Notes under the pieces: model-generated
Told to the model about the DNA's origin: nothing
Database searches by the model: none
What the model saw: only the letters and a program-made list of their open reading frames with translations
Assembly: GCF_964204865.1 (NCBI RefSeq)
Contig: NC_135256.1
Span: 19,931,703-19,995,702 of the forward strand
Reading direction: 5' to 3'
Source: Styela clava
Taxonomy: Eukaryota > Chordata > Ascidiacea > Stolidobranchia > Styelidae
DNA: 64,000 nt
In this document: positions 57,301 to 64,000 of the stretch, piece after piece
How the letters are laid out: each line of letters starts with the position of its first letter
How positions within the stretch are numbered: the first letter of the stretch is position 1
Position numbers and translations under genes: made by a program

Positions 57301-59215
57301 AGATTCTAAAATAAAAAAGGCTTAGCTTCTAGTTGTGTGGCAAACTTCAGGTGGACCTCTTTAACATGAAATAATCAAATCGAATGCCTCTTGTGCGGAA
57401 GGGTGTGCTGCTAGGCTTTGAAAATTGACTAAATTAGCTTTTTTCGCTATACGTAATTTTTCTAATTAGGGCCATTTTCGCCATGAGAAAAACGTAGATT
57501 CTAAAATAAAAAAGGCTTAGGTTCTGGTTGTGTGGAAAACTTCAGGTAAACCTCTTTAACATGAAATAATCAAATCGAATGCCTCTTGTGCGGAAGGGTG
57601 TGCTGCTAGGCTTTGGAAATTGACTAAATTAGCTTTTTTCGCTATACGTAATTTTTCAAAATAAGGCCATTTTCGCCATAAGAATAACGTAGATTCTAAA
57701 ATAAAAAAGGCTTAGGTTCTAGTTGTAGGAAAAACTTCAGGTAAACCTCTTTAACGTGAAATAATCAAATCGAATGCCTCTTGTGCGGAAGGGTGTGCTG
57801 CTAGGCTTTGAAAATTGACTAAATAAGCTTATTTCGCTATATGTAATTTTTCCAAATAAGGCCATTTTCGCTATGAGAATACCCCAGATTCTAAAATGAA
57901 AAAGGCTTAGCTTCTAGTTGTGTGGCAAACTTCAGGTAAACCTCTTTAACATGAAATAATCAAATCGAATGCGTCTTGTGCGGAAGGGTGTGCTGCTAGG
58001 CTTTGGAAATTGACTAAATTAGCTTTTTTCGCTATACGTAATTTTTCAAAATAAGGCCATTTTCGCCATAAGAATAACGTAGATTCTAAAATAAAAAAGG
58101 CTTAGGTTCTAGTTGTAGGAAAAACTTCAGGTAAACCTCTTTAACGTGAGATAATCAAATCGAATGCCTCTTGTGCGGAAGGGTGTGCTGCTAGGCTTTG
58201 AAAATTAACTAAATAGGCTTATTTCGCTATATGTAATTTTTCCAAATAAGGCCATTTTCGCTATGAGAATACCCCAGATTCTAAAATAAAAAAGGCTTAG
58301 CTTCTAGTTGTGTGGCAAACTTCAGGTAAACCTCTTTAACATGAAATAATCAAATCGAATGCGTCTTGTGCGGAAGGGTGTGCTGCTAGGCTCTGGAAAT
58401 TGACTAAATCAGCTTTTTTCGCTATACGTAATTTTTCAAAATAAGGCCATTTTCGCCATAAGAATAACGTAGATTCTAAAATAAAAAAGGCTTAGGTTCT
58501 AGTTGTAGGAAAAACTTCATGTAAACCTCTTTAACGTGAAATAATCAAATCGAATGCCTCTTGTGCGGAAGGGTGTGCTGCTAGGCTTTGAAAATTGACT
58601 AAATTAGCTTTTTTCGCTATACGTAATTTTTCCAAATAAGGCCCTTTTCGCTACGAGAATACCCCAGATTCTAAAATAAAAAAGGCTTAGGTTCTAGTTG
58701 TGTGGAAAACTTCAGGTTAACTTCTTCAATTTAAAAGAATCAAATCGAATGCCTCTAGTGCGGAAGGGTGTGCTGCTAGGCTTTGAAAATTGACTAAATT
58801 AGCTTTTTTCGCTATACGTAATTTTCCAAATAAGGTCATTTTCGCTATGAGAATACCCCAGATTCTAAAATAAAAAAGGCTTAGGTTCTAGTTGTGTGGC
58901 AAACTTCAGGTAAACTTCTTTAACCTAAAGGAATCGAATCGAATGCCTCTTGGGCGGAAGGGTGTGCTGCTAGGCTTTGAAATTTGACTAAATTAGCTTT
59001 TTTCGCTATACGTGATTTTCCCAAATAAGGCCATTTTCGCTATGAGAATACCCCAGATTCTAAAATAAAAAAGGCTTAGGTTCTAGTTGTGTGGCAAACT
59101 TCAGATAAACTTCTTTAACATAAAATAATCAAATCGAATGCCTCTTGTGTGGAGAGTGTGCTGCAGGGATTTGAAAGTTGCCAAAATTAGCTTTTTTGAC
59201 TTTTGTAAATTGCAT
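54356..59215 (-). repeat. Satellite, right arm: ~25 inverted monomers of ~194 bp with dimer/tetramer structure
   Basis: The same monomer as the left arm in reverse orientation; GGAAGGGTGTGCTGCTAGGC recurs every ~193-196 bases. The monomer variants differ from the left arm: a GACGCATTCG form (read on the minus strand) and a GTAGGAAAAAC form (on plus) occur only here, and the E type is missing. B alternates with D or C, and a four-monomer block at ~56050-56820 is repeated almost exactly at ~56830-57600. One monomer near 55980-56000 has lost about 35 bases. Monomers after ~58700 are progressively diverged, marking the edge. Confidence 0.95.
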
Positions 59216-60525
59216 AATTTTGTTTGTACCATTTTTATAAAATTATCGTGTATTAATGACACGATTGCACATAATTCTGGAAATTTGTCATCTCTTGAAT
59301 AAAAAATTAATATTTCGCGCCACCAATATAGAAGAGACGTTATGCTGATCTTCAAAATATCCAAATTACGATATAACGATAATGTACGACATATAATAAC
59401 CTGACTTCTGATTTCAGCGCCAGTGAGACATATTGAAACAAAACAATTTTTACGTTCTGTTTATTGCATGTGTTGAAGAATTTGCTTTATACTACAAACT
59501 GCATGTGAAACTTCTTAAATTACTAAGACATATTATAATGAAGTTTAACGTTTGTTACGTAAGACAATACACAGTTTGAAACGAAGTAAAGCACTTTTAC
59601 GGCTACGAAATGTTGTAATTTAGTAGGCTGGATTTGAAATATTTTTAAAGTTATACAAAAATGCTCGGGGCTCTTGGTTGAATTAACACTTTAGCAAAAT
59701 AAGCAGCGCGCATAAAGCATCACGGAATAGGCACCATATAAATTTTTATCGGTATCACAGTGTGTAATAATGTAAATCGAGTTGGTCAGACGATTTGGAC
59801 CTCAACTCAATGGCTCGGTTGATATTGCTTATTTCTCTTAGTTCGCGTACCATCTTGCACCTCTGTATAAATGTTTGCAGGCATGAGAAGTATTTCCAAA
59901 AAATGTCACATAAATTGAACATAACTTAGCTTTTAATTAGCAGTTATTACCGAAACCTATGCAGGTGACATGGAACACTCGTTTCGTTATATTTTCAAGC
60001 TTATATGATTACGTAATCTAACATTTTTTGTCAAAATATTTGTCCTGATCAATTTTATCAGCCGAGTATATTTAATTTCGACAACGTACTATGACAAATG
60101 AAACTGCATAGGCGATCAAACCGCCGGGATGCTCTCCACTCTGTATCCTAAGTTGCCGTCAAATATATTTGAATTTACTGCTTATCGTGATGTATTTCTT
60201 CCACAGCCTGTCTACAAACTTAATCATTGTTCTCTGTGTGGAATTTAGGACTCGCCCATGTTTTACGCCACCACCCTTCAATAAGCACAAAACTGTCATA
60301 TCACCCTTCAATGAGCACAAAAACGAGATTATACGCACCGCTGCGCAAAATTAGAAGAAGGTTTGCTACTAGCTTCACAGTGGTATCAAAACAATAAAAA
60401 TCTTCACTGAAATTAGAGCAGTCTGTCGTAGTCATTAGTCAGCATAAATAATATGACTCATCGATTTGAGGTGCCCTCAACCATGACGAAACTGAACGAC
60501 ACATTTTGAAGTCTTCATCTGGAGC
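59216..60525. other. Gene-free flank of the satellite
   Basis: AT-rich unique sequence. A small direct repeat (CACCCTTCAATAAGCACAAA / CACCCTTCAATGAGCACAAA) lies at 60269-60320, and GCTACTAGCTTCACAGTGGT, shared in inverse with the PSMA2 flank, is at about 60364-60383. No gene supported. Confidence 0.5.
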
Positions 60526-61155
60526 AGTGGATCCCAAACTTTTTTGTAACATCGCCTAAGAAAGTGATTTCTACAACTTCATTCCACCCCCCCGGTACGG
60601 GTACTACAAAAAATGTAGAGTCAGCAACTAATATATTACAGACCAAATAAACAAGAAGACAAATCATAGTTCATAGTATAGTGTTTTTAATGAGATGGAT
60701 GAGCTTGGTGGTCTTCAGCGAGTTTTTATTTCTTATATTTTCAACATTTTCGTCAGTCACAACCTCAAATCACCCCGTTCACTGATCGAGAGGCGATTTC
60801 GTTGTATAGTGTCACGGCTGAAAACCGGTAGAACTGCGGAAAAATTCATTTCCGATTCCTCATCACGTACCATGGCCTCCAATCCAGTTACCAGTCCATA
60901 GAATTAATCAACAATTAATTTGTTTCAGATTCATGGACTTGATAGTGGGGAAAAATCAGCAATTTATTTGTTTCAGATTCATGGAATTAATGGTGGGGGA
61001 AACCGTACCCGATAACTAGCTAGGGGTCGGCAACCTTGTCTCCGACAGACCAAAATTAGGGGTTTCAAGTCTTGGCGGGCCGCACATATTTTTTGAAAGA
61101 GCCGGAACAGCGAACCAAAGACTGCGACAATTCTCAACTCAAGTCAGTCGTCCTA

Positions 61156-61434
61156 TTAAATGAAAAAATTACAAATGGCCTTTAATGTGACACTGTCTTG
61201 TTGCTGCATGATGGCTTTTCGACATCGGCGGCACACTGAAAACCCCTTTTCCGCCATATAAGAGGTCCGAAATAAAATAATCCAGGGTTCTACCTCTTCA
61301 AAAATTGCCGGGTACTTGCCTGATGACCTGCACCAAAATACATCATAACGATCTTCGGTAAAATACATCTTCGATTCCTCACCATGTACCACGGCCTCCA
61401 GTCTGGTTAACAGTCCATAAAATAAATCAGTCAT
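61156..61434 (-). pseudogene. hAT transposase C-terminal remnant
   Basis: The frame contains EEVEPWIILFRTSYMAEKGF, close to the SSYLVEKGFSAV-type hAT dimerisation motif of ZBED5-like transposases, then loses similarity (SVCRRCRKAIMQQQ). It belongs to the GGGGTCGGCAACC element whose left end is near 61022. Only the last part of the transposase remains. Confidence 0.5.
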
Positions 61435-61497
61435 TTATTTGTTTCAGATTCATGGACTTGATAGTGGGGGAAGCCGTAACCGATCATCGGATACGGC

Positions 61498-62489
61498 CAG
61501 GGGTCGGCAACCTTTTGTCGCTCTCGGGTCAAAATTAAGGGTTGCAAGCAGTGGTGGAATTCTTTTTTTTTTTTCAGTCGGTTCCTTCACAGAAGCCATA
61601 TCTTTCAGCCGGTTCTGTTACGTACAGAACATTGACAGTAACCAGTAATGCTAACCGGTTCGCTGATCTCATAAAATTCCGTGAGGCGGTTCTATAGAAC
61701 CGGTGCGAACCGGCTGAATCCCACCTCTGGTTACAAGTCTTGGCGGGCCGCACATATTTTTTGAAAGTTAAGGAGAGAACAGCGCGCGAAGACTGCAACA
61801 ATTCGTGAATTCAACTTAGTCGTCTTATTAAAAGAAAATGACATTTAATGTGACACTGTCTTGTTTCTGCATCACGCTTGATAGCTGTTCAACGGCACAC
61901 TGAATGAAGCCAAGATTGGAACATTTTCTAAATGGGCATCACTGATCCTAGTTTTCTGCTTGTTCTTTGTAATGTTCATATTCGAAAATAATTGTTTGCA
62001 CACATATAATATGTAGGCCAACTTCCCAACATCGAAGTGAATTTTTTGCATGGTTTGTCAAACTGTAATATATATATATATAGATTTTTTCAAGAATATT
62101 CATTTTTATAAAAATCAGGCAGTGGTGCATCTCTCGAATAGAATATGAATTATATTTCCTCATTACATTGCATCTCAAGGAGCTCCATTTGAATATTTTC
62201 TGCGCTATTGAAACCCTGCACTCAGCATCAACTTTTCTGCGTTTTGCCCTTTGCTAATTATAATAAAATTGTAGGCTCGTTAACGAGTGGTTGTTTACTA
62301 AATTGTTGGGTTTTAATATAATTTAATCTAAACGTGTCTTACAATAAATTCTGTTACGTAAAAATATAATCTACTCCTCGAGCGTAAATTGTAAAACTCA
62401 TTCATTGTCAAAACCGCCTTTTTGTCGCTATAATTCAGTGAAGCGTCGCGAGCCGGATTATTTCACTCCCCGGGTCGTAGGTTCCCGAC
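61498..62489. mobile_element. hAT-type element inserted into a SINE
   Basis: The left end CAGGGGTCGGCAACC and, in reverse from the right, CAGGGGTCGGGAACC are inverted repeats. The two sides are halves of one minus-strand SINE: the tRNA-like head at 62490-62640 and the body at 61370-61497. The left part of the element repeats 61022-61430. No clear 8-bp duplication was found. Confidence 0.65.
61549..61729. mobile_element. AACCGG-rich MITE, second copy, nested in a hAT element
   Basis: Same family as 43382-43555 in opposite orientation: starts CAGTGGTGGAATTC and ends GGCTGAATCCCACCTCTG, with GAACCGG words throughout. The duplication GTTGCAAG/GTTACAAG (61541-61548 and 61730-61737) has one mismatch. 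The uninterrupted host sequence is visible at 61053-61085 (GGTTTCAAGTCTTGGCGGGC). Confidence 0.9.
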
Positions 62490-63282
62490 CCCTGGCCTGG
62501 GCTATGCGAACTCTCTTACTGCGGGGAGGAGTTCAGCAATCCTCTCGTGTGTGATTATCGCCCACGGGATTCAAACCTTCGAACGCACGCAGAGTACAGT
62601 AATCAAGTGCACGATGCGCCAGCCGCTGAACAAAAACAGGTTCCGCAAAATTGCCCCCTTCTGTATCGTTTTTGTCCACCGGGAGGCGATATCGCCCACT
62701 TTGGGAATCACTGATCTAGTCTATTCTAGAGGATGTCTATTTCATTACGGAAAATGTTCAATAGACAGTACGGTATTGAAACTTATGTACAAATACTTTG
62801 GAGAATGCCCTTTTGACACCACATCGCTAATTTAGTTTCACAAAGTACAAGGTTCTGAATTCGACGCCGGTCTTTAATTTAGTTATGTAGAAAATCGTAG
62901 CGTTTAATAAATCATGTACGCAAGTTTCTCAGAGCAAGTCCACGGCTGACAAAACGGGGCCTCTGGCCCGGTCACAACCTTGCCAATGCTCCATGCAGAA
63001 ACATAACAGCGGGGAAAAGGGTGCATGTATTTACTAGGCAAATCAAAGCATGTATGTTAGCGGTTTCTCACTTGTTAGAGTCAAAATGTAGCCTGCTCAT
63101 AGGAATTAAAAATATACAACGGTGTAACTTGTTTTACAACGTGAAATATATTTGCATTTTCAAGAGTAGTAGCTTCAGTTTACTGGAAGGATTTGTCCAG
63201 AAACATTTGTTTTAACACAAGTTTTTTTATTATTATTATTTCTTGAACGTACACTTCTCGTATATATCAAATAGGGCAAGGG

Positions 63283-63330
63283 TCACCAAACTACGGCCCG
63301 CGGCGTAATTTTATCCGGCCCGCAATAACT
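63283..63330 (+). mobile_element. Possible left end of a hAT-type element
   Basis: AAGGGTCACCAAACTACGGC followed by CCGCGGCG has the look of other hAT ends in this window (CA-GGGGTC then GC-rich CGGCCCGC). No right end is found before the window stops. Confidence 0.35.
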
Positions 63331-64000
63331 CGAAAAAATGGCTATTCGTTAGTGTTTGGTTGTGTTTGGAAAATTTAAGTATGAATGAAATAAGTCAATC
63401 ATCATTTGCCTCCTTAAGAGTTGTAGTTCTAATAGTAGTAATGAAAAATTAGTATAGAAATAGCTGTGACAAAATAGACGAAAATTATCTACCGGTGCGA
63501 AACGTTTTCCGCGAAAGATGCACTCGTATACTTGTGGCGCGTGCTTTCGACGAAACTGTTTACGTTTCTTGTGCTGAAATGAACGTCGAATGTGCATGTT
63601 GCGCTAACAGTACTGTGATCCCTCGCGTACTGCTGCAATTTCACAAGTCACGCTAACTTTTGTACTGCCTAAATGTGGATATTCATGTGGGTATGTTACA
63701 GACAAATTAAAGTTCACCCGATTTAAATAAAAACTGCGCCAGTGGATAGATCTGAGTGAAAATAAAAAGACAGTACCAAGTTTATAAAAAACGGTCTGGA
63801 AATAACGAAGATATCGGAATTTTAGGACCGCCCGACATGCCAATTTTTTCCATAAGGATTATATTACTTTTTGGATAATAACTGTAATAAATATGAAAAA
63901 AGAACCCATATCAATCTCTAATCTTTCGAACTGCGTCACATCTATGGAATATTGAGACTATTTCAGGATTTTATTCTGGCAACGGCCATTGACGCCGCCG

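Larger units (their letters stand above)
60526..62713. mobile_element. Composite, nested hAT/SINE block
   Basis: The outer ends CAGTGGATCCCAAAC and, in reverse, CAGTGATTCCCAAAGTGGGC look like hAT terminal repeats. The flanks ATCTGGAG and ATCTAGTC are only weakly alike, so the target duplication is eroded or the pairing is wrong. Inside are SINE pieces in minus orientation (60845-61015, 61370-61497 and 62490-62640), two copies of a CTAGGGGTCGG/CAGGGGTCGG element, a MITE and a decayed transposase. Confidence 0.5.

Noticed and set aside
50000..59000. Satellite as a CRISPR-like array
   Set aside because: The 195-bp units have no short repeat/unique spacer alternation, the whole unit repeats, and the genome is eukaryotic.

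Overview
This is a eukaryotic (metazoan) chromosome window: AT-rich, with intron-split genes using canonical GT-AG junctions, nuclear tRNA genes, dense DNA-transposon debris and one large satellite block. The orthologues are chordate-like and introns are moderately short. My best guess is an ascidian tunicate, but no species is claimed; the taxon is an inference.

Layout. (1) 1-11.4 kb, + strand: the last 13 exons of an axonemal dynein heavy chain, DNAH2; its 5' part lies before the window. Its introns hold tRNA-derived SINEs, a 1.26-kb hAT element and two MITEs. (2) 12.8-14.6 kb: three nested hAT-type insertions. (3) 15.1-16.2 kb, - strand: a two-exon polytopic membrane protein I do not recognise. 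(4) 17.4-24.7 kb, - strand: a nine-exon gene for a ~1,305-residue membrane protein with a sequon-rich outer region and a very long disordered tail. Its first intron carries a same-strand pair of tRNA-Met genes, initiator then elongator. (5) 24.8-26.0 kb: a hAT copy that serves as the empty-site reference for region 2. (6) 26.3-27.8 kb, - strand: a small secreted orphan, divergent from (7) 28.1-32.0 kb, + strand: PPP1R32/SAXO4, a ciliary microtubule protein. The two share a ~320-bp promoter with a perfect CRE and an X-box-like site. (8) 34.9-40.4 kb, - strand: a Y-box (YBX) cold-shock protein in eight exons. (9) 40.9-44.2 kb: more hAT and MITE insertions, one nested. (10) 45.6-49.6 kb, - strand: complete proteasome subunit PSMA2. 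(11) 49.9-59.2 kb: a ~9.3-kb satellite of ~195-bp monomers, as two head-to-head arms in opposite orientation, each with its own higher-order structure. (12) 59.2-64 kb: gene-free sequence with nested SINE and hAT debris.

The genes are not an operon. DNAH2 and SAXO4 are both axonemal; YBX and PSMA2 are housekeeping. For every multi-exon model marked confident, reading-frame phases agree across all splice junctions. The most unusual items are the inverted higher-order satellite, the Met-tRNA pair inside an intron, the orphan membrane protein, and nested transposons whose pre-insertion sites are visible elsewhere in the window.
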